From positions 1 through 42,403 of the forward strand of contig JBGTDX010000028.1 of the NCBI GenBank assembly GCA_041748075.1: a stretch of DNA of 42,403 nucleotides, in the 5' to 3' direction. This DNA is from JBGSYJ01 sp041748075 (GTDB lineage Bacteria; Acidobacteriota; Thermoanaerobaculia; Gp7-AA8). Made by a program: the position numbers and the translations under genes. Position 1 is the first letter of the stretch; each line of letters opens with the position of its first letter. Under the pieces are notes generated by a model. That model saw nothing but the letters and a program-made list of their open reading frames with translations. It made no database searches and had not been told where the DNA came from. This document shows positions 26,088 through 33,163 of the stretch, one piece after another.

Positions 26088-26093
26088 TCAAAA

Positions 26094-26567
26094 ATGTCGT
26101 TGCCGATTTACTTCTCGGGGTCGATCAGTGGCGGACGGGGAGATGCTGCGCTCTATGCGAGGATCGTCGCACATCTTCGTGATCGCGGCTTCCACGTCCA
26201 GGGTGGGCAGGTGACCAACGAAGGTCTCCCTGAGGGAGGCGAGAGCCTGCCCGACGAGGCGATCTTCCGGCGGGACATGGAATGGCTCGAGGAGGTTGCA
26301 CGGGAAGGAGGTGCGGTGGTCGCCGAGGTTTCGACCCCGTCCCTCGGGGTGGGCTACGAGATCGCGGTGGCGCGGTACCGTCTCGGTATGCCGGTCATCT
26401 GCCTTTATCGCGAAGGGCCTTCACGGCGGTGCTCGGCGATGATTGCGGGAGATCCCGGTATATCCCTGATCCGATATTCGGAAGAGACGTTCGGAGCGAT
26501 GCTGAAGTCGCTGGAGAGTATCCTGAGCGGTCTGAGCAGCGGCAGACAACCCCAGGCCGACCCTTGA
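26094..26567 (+). CDS. DNPH1/Rcl-like 2'-deoxynucleoside 5'-phosphate N-hydrolase
   Basis: 157 residues from the ATG at 26094; an upstream in-frame start would translate the heptamer repeats. IYFSGSISGGRGDAALYARI at the N-terminus is the nucleotide-binding loop, FRRDMEWLEE supplies the aspartate region, and VVAEVSTPSLGVGYEIAVAR contains the catalytic glutamate segment. SAMIAGD closes the fold as in DNPH1. DNPH1 enzymes hydrolyse the N-glycosidic bond of dNMPs, removing abnormal nucleotides such as 5-hydroxymethyl-dUMP. A nucleoside 2-deoxyribosyltransferase is the main alternative within the superfamily. It is divergent from RNase G. Confidence 0.85.
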   Translation: MSLPIYFSGSISGGRGDAALYARIVAHLRDRGFHVQGGQVTNEGLPEGGESLPDEAIFRRDMEWLEEVAREGGAVVAEVSTPSLGVGYEIAVARYRLGMPVICLYREGPSRRCSAMIAGDPGISLIRYSEETFGAMLKSLESILSGLSSGRQPQADP

Positions 26568-26639
26568 CGGCCGGAGTTCCGCCGCAGACCGGGAGCGAAT
26601 AAAAAGCAGAGGCGCCCGGTTTTGTCCGTCCATTGCGCC

Positions 26640-26668
26640 TTGACGCCGCGGGGGGCGTTTGTTACTTT
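26640..26668 (+). promoter_or_regulatory. Promoter of the tRNA-Asn gene
   Basis: TTGACG (26640-26645), a 17-base GC-rich spacer and TACTTT (26663-26668) lie 16 bases before the tRNA. A GC-rich stretch after the -10 (GCGGCGCC) resembles a stringent discriminator. Confidence 0.7.
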
Positions 26669-26684
26669 GCGGCGCCTCTTCTGT

Positions 26685-26760
26685 TCCGGCATAGCTCAGT
26701 TGGTAGAGCAACGGACTGTTAATCCGTGGGTCGCTGGTTCGAGTCCAGCTGCCGGAGCCA
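26685..26760 (+). tRNA. tRNA-Asn (GTT anticodon)
   Basis: 76 bases with all arms. The acceptor TCCGGCA pairs with TGCCGGA, the D loop contains AGCTCAGTTGGTAGAGC, the anticodon arm ACGGACTGTTAATCCGT holds GTT at 26718-26720, and the T arm is CTGGTTCGAGTCCAG. The discriminator G and the CCA end (26758-26760) are encoded. Confidence 0.97.
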
Positions 26761-26817
26761 TTTCTTCCTGCCATTCCGTTCTGTAGACGATTCGCATGAG
26801 GCATTCGCGGAGACGAC

Positions 26818-28416
26818 TTGCAGCGTCGTAAAATGATCCCGATGCCCGAGGACAGTCTTGGTTTGCCCGACGTGCCCACCGTCAGAAAGAAGTCTCCCGG
26901 TGATCCTCTTCGGGCTCTTCCGTTGCTCTCGGCCATCCCGGCACATGGAGAAACGGCGAAGCAGTCGTTTCACCTGAGTGTGCTGGTTCCCGTCTACAAC
27001 GAGAGGCATGTGGTGGAGGCGAGCCTTCGCAGGCTGCTGGCGCTCAAACACGAGATCATCGCGTCGCTGGAAGTCATCGTCGTCGATGACTGCAGCTCGG
27101 ACGGATCGCTGGAGATTCTCGAGCGGATTGCCGCGGCGGATCCGAGGGTCACTCTTCTCCGTCACGAGCGCAATCAGGGCAAGGGAGCGGCGTTGCGGAC
27201 CGCGATCGCCCGTGCGAGCGGCGACATCACGATCATCCACGATGCGGACCTCGAATACGACCCGTCCGACATCCCCTCACTGCTGGTTCCGTTTGCGAAG
27301 GAAGGCGCCGATGCTGTGTTCGGCTCGCGCTACCTCTCGTCGATGTACCGGCGTGCGCTCATGCACCGCCACACCCTGATCAATCGCTTCCTCACGTCAA
27401 CGAGCAACTGGATCACCGACCTCAATCTGACGGACATGGAGACCTGCTACAAAGCCATCAATACGACGCTTCTCAAATCGATCCCCATCCGGAGCAGCGA
27501 CTTCCGGTTCGAAGTCGAGATCACGTTCAAGCTCGCAAAGCGGAGAGCGCGTATCTTCGAGGCCCCCATCCGTTATCTCCCTCGAACGCAGGAGGAAGGC
27601 AAGAAGATCCGTCCGCGCGACGGGGCGCTCGCGCTCGCGGCGATGTTCCGCTACTGGTTCGTCGACGACCTTTACAAGCAGGATGAGTACGGCTCACACA
27701 TCCTGACAGAGCTCGAAAGAGCGCGGCGGTTCAATCTATGGATGGGTCAGACTCTTCGACCCTATGTTGGCGATCGCGTTCTGGAGATCGGCGCGGGAAT
27801 CGGGAACCTCACCGCGCAGTTCATTCCGCGCGATCTTTATGTGGTCTCCGACATCAATCCTCACTATCTCGATTACCTGAGGTCGTACTCGTTCGGCAAG
27901 CCATACCTGCGCGTGAGAAAAGTTGATGCGGGCGCGGCGGAAGATTTCATCGGTCTCGAGGAACAGTTCGACACGGTACTGATGATTAATGTGCTCGAGC
28001 ATCTCGAGGGTCGCGACCAGGCTTTGCGGAACGTCTGGTCGGCGCTCGAGCCGGGCGGCAAAGCGGTCATACTCGTCCCGCAGCATCCGAACCTCCAAGG
28101 CTCGCTCGACCACGTGCTCGAGCACAAGCTGCGCTATTCAGAATCCGGTCTGCGGGATACGATCGAAAAGAACGGCTTCCATGTCGAAAAGATGTTCGAC
28201 TTCAACCGTGTGTCAGTACCTGGCTGGTGGCTGAACGGCAAGGTGCTGAAGCGAAGCACCTTTTCGCGGGTTCAGTTGAAGATTCTGAACACGATCATGC
28301 CGGCGGTGAAACGAGTGGATCGGATGTTCCCCTGGTCAGGGTTGAGTCTGATCGTGATCGCGGTCAAGGAGGATCCGGCGCTTTCAACGGACGGGGCATC
28401 TCCTGATGTCCGATGA
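26818..28416 (+). CDS. Fused GT2 glycosyltransferase / SAM-dependent methyltransferase
   Basis: 532 residues. The N-terminal half (about 50-290) is a GT2 family GT-A fold: LSVLVPVYNERHVVEASLRR, VIVVDDCSSDGSLEIL, the DxD-like IIHDADLEYDPSD, and the FRFEVEITFKLAKR and IRPRDG blocks of dolichol-phosphate-mannose-synthase-like enzymes. The C-terminal half (about 305-515) is a class I methyltransferase: VLEIGAGIGNLTAQFI, then VVSDINPHYLDYL and MINVLEHLEGRDQALRNVWS. Such fusions are found in cell-surface glycan loci, where the sugar donor is usually a nucleotide sugar and the acceptor a lipid carrier. The TTG at 26818 has GGAGA upstream; ATG at 26833 or 26842 is the alternative. It stands alone after the tRNA. 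Confidence 0.88.
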   Translation: MQRRKMIPMPEDSLGLPDVPTVRKKSPGDPLRALPLLSAIPAHGETAKQSFHLSVLVPVYNERHVVEASLRRLLALKHEIIASLEVIVVDDCSSDGSLEILERIAAADPRVTLLRHERNQGKGAALRTAIARASGDITIIHDADLEYDPSDIPSLLVPFAKEGADAVFGSRYLSSMYRRALMHRHTLINRFLTSTSNWITDLNLTDMETCYKAINTTLLKSIPIRSSDFRFEVEITFKLAKRRARIFEAPIRYLPRTQEEGKKIRPRDGALALAAMFRYWFVDDLYKQDEYGSHILTELERARRFNLWMGQTLRPYVGDRVLEIGAGIGNLTAQFIPRDLYVVSDINPHYLDYLRSYSFGKPYLRVRKVDAGAAEDFIGLEEQFDTVLMINVLEHLEGRDQALRNVWSALEPGGKAVILVPQHPNLQGSLDHVLEHKLRYSESGLRDTIEKNGFHVEKMFDFNRVSVPGWWLNGKVLKRSTFSRVQLKILNTIMPAVKRVDRMFPWSGLSLIVIAVKEDPALSTDGASPDVR

Positions 28417-28651
28417 CGGCTGATCCATGCCGAGCAACCTAACGGCGGGGTGCGCCGGTGAAGGGGTGATGAACCACCGTGTCATGCTGAGCGAGGCCAC
28501 GTCATCCTGAGCGAAGCGAAGGATCTCTGCTTGCGATGCTCGATCCTCTTCAGGAGATTCAGCAAGAAAGGAAAAAAACTCTACATTTCAAAAATAGTAG
28601 TAACACCCCCCTCAAAGGACTTATAGTGTATTTAACAAAGTCGGCGAAGGA
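28417..28651. other. Intergenic region with REP-like element and AT-rich tract
   Basis: No protein gene is supported here. A REP-like element without its closing arm lies at about 28480-28565. From about 28570 the DNA is clearly AT-rich (tracts such as GGAAAAAAACTCTAC and TTATAGTGTATTTAAC), unlike its surroundings. The promoter for the riboswitch-controlled gene probably lies in this AT-rich stretch, but no single -35/-10 pair is convincing. Confidence 0.55.
28480..28565. repeat. REP-like element, copy 3 (incomplete)
   Basis: GTGTCATGCTGAGCGAGGCC is followed directly by GTCATCCTGAGCGAAGCG and AAGGATCTCTGC, two head-to-tail copies of the left arm. The right arm is weak (TCCTCTTCAGGAG), so this copy looks recombined or decayed compared with 4984 and 21182. 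Confidence 0.7.
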
Positions 28652-28694
28652 CTAACTTGAGAATCTCGGGGAATACGGATTTAGTTCAAGTTAG
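28652..28694. promoter_or_regulatory. Inverted repeat upstream of the riboswitch
   Basis: CTAACTTGA (28652-28660) and TCAAGTTAG (28686-28694) are perfect nine-base inverted copies spaced by 25 bases, within the AT-rich stretch before the riboswitch. It could be a protein operator overlapping the promoter or a 5' hairpin. Confidence 0.45.
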
Positions 28695-28712
28695 CCCGAA
28701 TTGATAACAGAA

Positions 28713-28798
28713 GCGGTCACACGACAAAGGCAAAACCTCGGTGACGAGGTGACGCAAAGCCAACGGGCCTGAAGTTCTCAGGAGGCCGGGCTACCGAA
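28713..28798 (+). promoter_or_regulatory. Cyclic-dinucleotide riboswitch, GEMM-I (c-di-GMP-I type)
   Basis: The aptamer aligns block by block with the Vibrio Vc2 c-di-GMP-I aptamer: GGTCAC at the 5' edge; AAGGCAAAACC; the P1b stem CCTCG with a GTGA tetraloop and CGAGG; TGACGCAAAGCC; a shorter P3 stem (GGCCTGA and TCAGGAGGCC); and GGCCGGGCTACCG at the 3' edge. The bases equivalent to A47 and C92, which contact the ligand, are present, and G20 appears kept. The flank of the ligand-contacting segment differs (AAAGG instead of CAGGG), so cyclic AMP-GMP cannot be excluded. It precedes the secreted metalloprotease gene by about 90 bases. Confidence 0.9.
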
Positions 28799-28886
28799 CG
28801 TGAAGAAGAGCATCAGCCCTTCAATCCTCAATGGTTGAGGACGTTCCCCAAGTGTGTGAGAGAGAGTGGCCGCGGGAGAAACGTCC
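28796..28886 (+). promoter_or_regulatory. Candidate expression platform of the riboswitch
   Basis: Three short segments compete. GAACGT (28796-28801, the 3' edge of the aptamer) can pair with ACGTTC (28841-28846). The overlapping GGACGTT (28839-28845) can instead pair with AACGTCC (28880-28886), which abuts the ATG and encloses the GGGAGA ribosome binding site. A stem CCTCAA/TTGAGG (28826-28840) overlaps the middle segment. There is no T-run, so translational control is more likely than termination. Base pairing is seen; the mechanism is inference. Confidence 0.5.
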
Positions 28887-28887
28887 A

Positions 28888-31008
28888 ATGAGAGTTGTCG
28901 CTCTGGCAGTACCTTCGCGAGCATCGTTCGCGAAGCGTGTCTTTCTGCTCATCACCTTCAGTATCGTCTTGTTGCTTGCTGCAGGCGCCGCTTTCGGTAC
29001 CTCGGTCATTCCAACGACGGACCGCGCCCTTTACTCCAGCGCAGATGTCGTCGTTCACGGGGTGGTTCAGTCCTCCGAGGTACGCGAGGCGCTCGATGGA
29101 AGCCCCGAAACGGTAACCGTCATCGAGCCCATCGAAGTGCTGAAAGGTGGAGTCCCCGGAGTATTGACTCTTCGGCAGGCTGGAGGAACGCTTCCAGACG
29201 GAAAGTTCTTCAAGCTCTGGGGTCGTCCGGAGTACGTCCCTGGACGGGAGGTCGTGGTGTTCGCGATCTCACGCCCTGACGGAAACTATCAGACTTCCGA
29301 GTTGCTGCTCGGCAAGTTCGAGGTCTGGAAGGATGGCAAGAACCGACTCTTCGCCGTTGCCGACCTTTCGAGGGGCGCAATGGAAGGTGTGAACCTGATC
29401 GATCTCCGGCCGCGCTCGAACCGCTCGCGATCTGGCACGGATCTGAACAGTCTCGATGGACCGAGGGACCTTGAAAAGTTTCTTGAGTTCCTCAGGCTGG
29501 GAGCACGGCCCAGGGACGTAGCTGGCAACGTGTCGCTGAGCGACATGAGCCCGGTCTCTCATCCGGTGGAAGAGAGAATCACGCCACTATGGGCTCCGAT
29601 CAGCGGCCTGTGGCGCTACAACAACGGCGCGAACGCAGGCTGGACGCTCGACGGAACCGCAAACATGACCGGCGGGGGCACAGCCGAGGCGCAGCGAGCT
29701 CTGGCTACATGGACAAATGAGCCGAACTCAACGATCAATCAGTACATCGGTGGAACGAACATGATCCACCTCAACGCCCTGAGCAGTCCGTGCGGTTGGT
29801 CCACACCGCTTCCCTCCACACTGGGAGTGGTCGGTTGTGGCGGTCCGAAGGGGAGCGGTAGCCACACATGGCGTAACGAAACCTATGGAACGATCGTTGG
29901 CGGCGAAGTTTGGCTTCGTGCCTATAGCACCTTCGACCAGTTGAGCTCAGTCGTGACGGAGTCGATCATCCTTCATGAATTGGGTCACACGCTCGGTCTC
30001 GGTCATTCGGATCAGGCGGCTTCCCCGCACGACACCTGCCGAGGGGATGAGAGCACGGCCATCATGCGCTCCTCGGTTCAGAGTCGTACGACGCTGGGCA
30101 CCGATGACGTCGATGCGGTTCGATGGCTGTATGGCGATGGCGGGAAATCGTGCACGCCTCCACCGACAGTGCGTCAGAAAACGCCGGCGGATTTCAACGG
30201 GGATCGGATTTCGGATGTGGTGATCTACCGGGCAGGAGCATGGTTGTGGCCTGTGACTGGAGCGGGAGTGTGGACGGGGCAGCCGTCTGCGAACTGTATC
30301 CCGGCGCCGGGAGATTTCGACGGAGATGGACGGACGGATCTGGCGTTGTTCTGCGGGGGTGCATGGCATTTCTACCGAGCAGACGGAACGTATCTGAAAG
30401 GGATCTGGACGGGTGGAGTCGCAGGAGAAGTTCCGGTACCGGCGGATTACAACGGAGATGGCAAAGATGAAGTGGTGGTGTTCAGGCGAGGTGCGTGGCT
30501 GGCGTATGACTACGCGACCGGAGCCCCGACATGGTCGGTGTGGACGGGGCCGGGAGCTGCGGGAGAGATACCGCTTGCGATGGATTACAACGGAGACGGG
30601 CGGGCAGAACTGAGCGTGTATGTTGGTGGAGCGTGGCACTTTTATCGAGCGGACGGGTCGTACCTGAAGGGGATCTGGACGGGTGGGGTGTCGGGAGACA
30701 TTCCGGTGCCGGGAGACTACAGCGGGAACGGAGTTGAAGAGGTCGTGGTGTTCCGTGGCGGGGCGTGGCTATTCTACGATTTCAATACCGGAGCCCAGTA
30801 CAAAGGGGTCTGGACGGGAGCGACTTCGTTCAATGGCGATCCGCTCCAGCCGGCACCCATGGATTACGACGGAGATGGCGCGCTCGAGTTTGCGGTACTC
30901 GCCGGAGGTCCATGGCACACGTATAACGACAACGGCACGTACCGTAGCGGTGTCTGGACCGGTGGAGTCAGGGGCGACAAGGCGATCTCGCGGCGCCAGA
31001 CTCGGTGA
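28888..31008 (+). CDS. Secreted matrixin-like zinc metalloprotease with C-terminal six-repeat FG-GAP-like module
   Basis: 706 residues from the ATG at 28888, chosen for the GGGAGA site and the signal peptide that follows (KRVFLLITFSIVLLLAAGAA). Residues about 38-170 form a domain starting SVIPTTDRALYSSADVVVHG, seen before proteases in environmental bacteria. The protease core has HELGHTLGLGHSD near residue 365, the full HExxHxxGxxH zinc site of matrixin/metzincin enzymes, and a later IMRSSV segment as a possible Met-turn. Residues 434-706 are six repeats with D-x-N/D-G-D-G loops and WTG motifs, shared with the next two genes. A riboswitch precedes it and a terminator follows, so it is probably its own transcription unit. 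The substrate is unknown; adhesion or surface display by the repeats is inference. Confidence 0.85.
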   Translation: MRVVALAVPSRASFAKRVFLLITFSIVLLLAAGAAFGTSVIPTTDRALYSSADVVVHGVVQSSEVREALDGSPETVTVIEPIEVLKGGVPGVLTLRQAGGTLPDGKFFKLWGRPEYVPGREVVVFAISRPDGNYQTSELLLGKFEVWKDGKNRLFAVADLSRGAMEGVNLIDLRPRSNRSRSGTDLNSLDGPRDLEKFLEFLRLGARPRDVAGNVSLSDMSPVSHPVEERITPLWAPISGLWRYNNGANAGWTLDGTANMTGGGTAEAQRALATWTNEPNSTINQYIGGTNMIHLNALSSPCGWSTPLPSTLGVVGCGGPKGSGSHTWRNETYGTIVGGEVWLRAYSTFDQLSSVVTESIILHELGHTLGLGHSDQAASPHDTCRGDESTAIMRSSVQSRTTLGTDDVDAVRWLYGDGGKSCTPPPTVRQKTPADFNGDRISDVVIYRAGAWLWPVTGAGVWTGQPSANCIPAPGDFDGDGRTDLALFCGGAWHFYRADGTYLKGIWTGGVAGEVPVPADYNGDGKDEVVVFRRGAWLAYDYATGAPTWSVWTGPGAAGEIPLAMDYNGDGRAELSVYVGGAWHFYRADGSYLKGIWTGGVSGDIPVPGDYSGNGVEEVVVFRGGAWLFYDFNTGAQYKGVWTGATSFNGDPLQPAPMDYDGDGALEFAVLAGGPWHTYNDNGTYRSGVWTGGVRGDKAISRRQTR

Positions 31009-31029
31009 ACTAGACGGCAAAGAGTTAAC

Positions 31030-31070
31030 AAGGGGTGGTCAGTCGTTTGGCTGACCACCCCTTTTCTGTT
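31030..31070 (+). terminator. Intrinsic terminator after the metalloprotease gene
   Basis: AAGGGGTGGTCAG (31030-31042) and CTGACCACCCCTT (31051-31063) form a perfect 13-base-pair stem with an eight-base loop, followed by TTCTGTTT. It lies 22 bases after the stop codon and should end most riboswitch-controlled transcripts. Confidence 0.92.
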
Positions 31071-31174
31071 TGCGGGCAAAGCGGGCCTGAAAACGGCATG
31101 ACATCTTCCGGGATCTCCTCCCCTTGGATGTTAGAATGCGGGTACGACTCTTTGTCGCAGCGAGGTGTATTTTC

Positions 31175-33136
31175 ATGAAGATCATTGCCGTCCTTCTATT
31201 GCTGGTGATATCGACACTCGCACCAGCGTCTTTTGCTGCAGATGGCTTCCCGCCCGTACGGCCAAAGCTTGTGGTCTCGGGCCTCAGTTCGCCGGTTGGT
31301 ATCGTGAACGCAGGCGACGGATCGGGACGACTGTTCATCGTGGAGCGTGGCGGCCGGATAAGAATCTGGAACGGAAGCCAGATCCTTGCGACAGACTTCC
31401 TGAACGTCGCTACGCTGATCAGTTGCTGCGGAGAGCAGGGTCTTTTAGGCCTCGTTTTTCATCCCGCCTACGAGAGCAATGGCCTCTTTTTCATTAACTA
31501 TACCGAAGCGGTAACGGGCGACACCGTCGTTGCGCGCTACTCGGTCTCCGCGAACCCGAATGTCGCAAACACTTCCGGAACCGAGATTCTCAAGATCGAT
31601 CAGCCAGCAGGAAATCACAACGCCGGCGACATGCACTTTGGCCCCGATGGTTTTCTTTACATCGCGTCCGGAGATGGCGGCGGCGCAGCAATTGATTCGG
31701 GGAACCGTGCTCAGAACCTCGGCGAGCTTCTTGGGAAGATCCTTCGAATCAACGTAAACACGACCACCTATTCGATCCCGTCGACCAATCCATTCGTGGG
31801 CACCGCGGGTGCGCGAGGCGAGATATGGGCGTACGGCCTGCGCAATCCATGGCGCTTCAGCTTCGATCCCACCACCGGTGACATGTTCATCGGGGACGTT
31901 GGAGAGTCATCCCGTGAAGAGATCAATTATCGGCCAGGCTCGTCGACGGGAGGGGAAAACTACGGCTGGGGCCGTATGGAGGGCACGCTCTGCTTCAATC
32001 CCCCGACCAACTGCAACGACGGATCGCTGGTACTTCCGATACTCGACTATGAACGGTCGCTCGGAGTCTCGGTAACTGGGGGGTACGTATATCGAGGCAG
32101 CAGAAATCCGCGGCTCGGCGGACTTTATCTGTTCGGCGATTTCGTCAGCGGTCGGATCTGGGGTGCGCGGCAGACTGCAGGCATATGGTCATGGGGTGAG
32201 TTGTTCGATTCGGACCACCTGATCTCTTCATTCGGTGAGGACGAGGGTGGCGAGATCTATCTCGCTCATCTCGGCGGTTCAATCTACCGGCTCGTCTCGA
32301 AAATGATTCCTGCTGACTTCAACGGAACCGGCGTCTCCGAACCCACTGTCTACAGGAATGGCGCCTGGCTGAAGTTCGGAGGGAGCTCGAGCGTGTGGAC
32401 AGGACAATCTAGCGCACAATGCATTCCCGCGCCAGGAGACTACGACGGAGATGGCGTTGTGGACCTCTCGATGCTGTGCAGTGGAGCGTGGCATTTCTTC
32501 AACCCCGACGGCACCTATCGAAAGGGCATCTGGACGGGAGGACTTCCGGGAGACCGCCCTGCTCCGGCGGATTACGATGGCGACGGTGCGGATGAGGTTG
32601 TCGTTTTCAGCGATGGTGCCTGGCGCTTCTATGATTACCAGACCGGAGCCCTCACGAACGCAGTCTGGACCGGTCCAGGAAGTGGGAGCGTCGCGGTGCC
32701 GATGGACCACGATGGAGACGGCAGGGCTGAGCTCAGCGCCTACTCCGCTGGCGCCTGGCATTTCTTCAACGAGAACGGGTCGTATTTGAAAGGTGTATGG
32801 ACCGGAGGGGTTCCAGGTGATGTGCCCGTTCCTGGCGACTACGACGGAGATGGTATCGAACAGGTCGTGATTTACCGAAACGGCGCATGGCTTTTTTTCG
32901 ATTTCGATTCGGGCGCCTACGTCAGGGGAGTCTGGACCGGTGCAACATCATTCAACGGTGAGCCGCTGCAACCGGCGCCACTCGATCGGGACGGAGACGG
33001 CGCCCTGGAGTTCGGCGTTCTGGCAGGCGGGCCCTGGCATTTCTATCAGAGCGACGGCGCGTACGAAAGCGGCATCTGGACTGGCGGTGTAGCCGGTGAC
33101 CAGGCGATCTCCCGGCGCCAGCATGTGAATCCATAG
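31175..33136 (+). CDS. Secreted PQQ-dependent sugar dehydrogenase-like protein with C-terminal six-repeat FG-GAP-like module
   Basis: 653 residues from the ATG at 31175, which has GAGGTG eight bases upstream and begins a clean signal peptide (MKIIAVLLLLVISTLAPASF). Residues about 30-370 are a soluble aldose/glucose dehydrogenase beta-propeller: LSSPVGIVNAGDGSGRLFIV, EQGLLGLVFHP, the PAGNHNAGDMHFGPDGFLYI block with the catalytic-type histidine, YGLRNPWRFSFDP with the PQQ-contacting arginine, and GGENYGWGRMEG. Such enzymes oxidise sugar hydroxyls with PQQ and calcium; the related HHIP-like branch may be non-enzymatic. Residues 380-653 are the repeat module shared with both neighbours. No PQQ synthesis genes are in the window. 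It lies after a terminator, so it needs its own promoter. Confidence 0.87.
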   Translation: MKIIAVLLLLVISTLAPASFAADGFPPVRPKLVVSGLSSPVGIVNAGDGSGRLFIVERGGRIRIWNGSQILATDFLNVATLISCCGEQGLLGLVFHPAYESNGLFFINYTEAVTGDTVVARYSVSANPNVANTSGTEILKIDQPAGNHNAGDMHFGPDGFLYIASGDGGGAAIDSGNRAQNLGELLGKILRINVNTTTYSIPSTNPFVGTAGARGEIWAYGLRNPWRFSFDPTTGDMFIGDVGESSREEINYRPGSSTGGENYGWGRMEGTLCFNPPTNCNDGSLVLPILDYERSLGVSVTGGYVYRGSRNPRLGGLYLFGDFVSGRIWGARQTAGIWSWGELFDSDHLISSFGEDEGGEIYLAHLGGSIYRLVSKMIPADFNGTGVSEPTVYRNGAWLKFGGSSSVWTGQSSAQCIPAPGDYDGDGVVDLSMLCSGAWHFFNPDGTYRKGIWTGGLPGDRPAPADYDGDGADEVVVFSDGAWRFYDYQTGALTNAVWTGPGSGSVAVPMDHDGDGRAELSAYSAGAWHFFNENGSYLKGVWTGGVPGDVPVPGDYDGDGIEQVVIYRNGAWLFFDFDSGAYVRGVWTGATSFNGEPLQPAPLDRDGDGALEFGVLAGGPWHFYQSDGAYESGIWTGGVAGDQAISRRQHVNP

Positions 33137-33163
33137 AAGCTCTCGCTCAGAAGGGGGGAGGGT

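Noticed and set aside
26013..26093. N-terminal extension of the DNPH1-like protein
   Set aside because: The extension translates the heptamer repeats and is not conserved in the family.
26605..26680. AGAGGCGCC and GGCGCCTCT as a terminator hairpin before the tRNA
   Set aside because: The arms are about 55 bases apart and span the tRNA promoter, with no T-run at a useful place; kept only as a note.
28826..28840. CCTCAA/TTGAGG stem considered as an intrinsic terminator
   Set aside because: No T-run follows; the stem is more likely part of the riboswitch expression platform.
28831..28887. Upstream ATG (28831) for the metalloprotease
   Set aside because: It has no ribosome binding site, lies in a hairpin and adds charged residues before the signal peptide.
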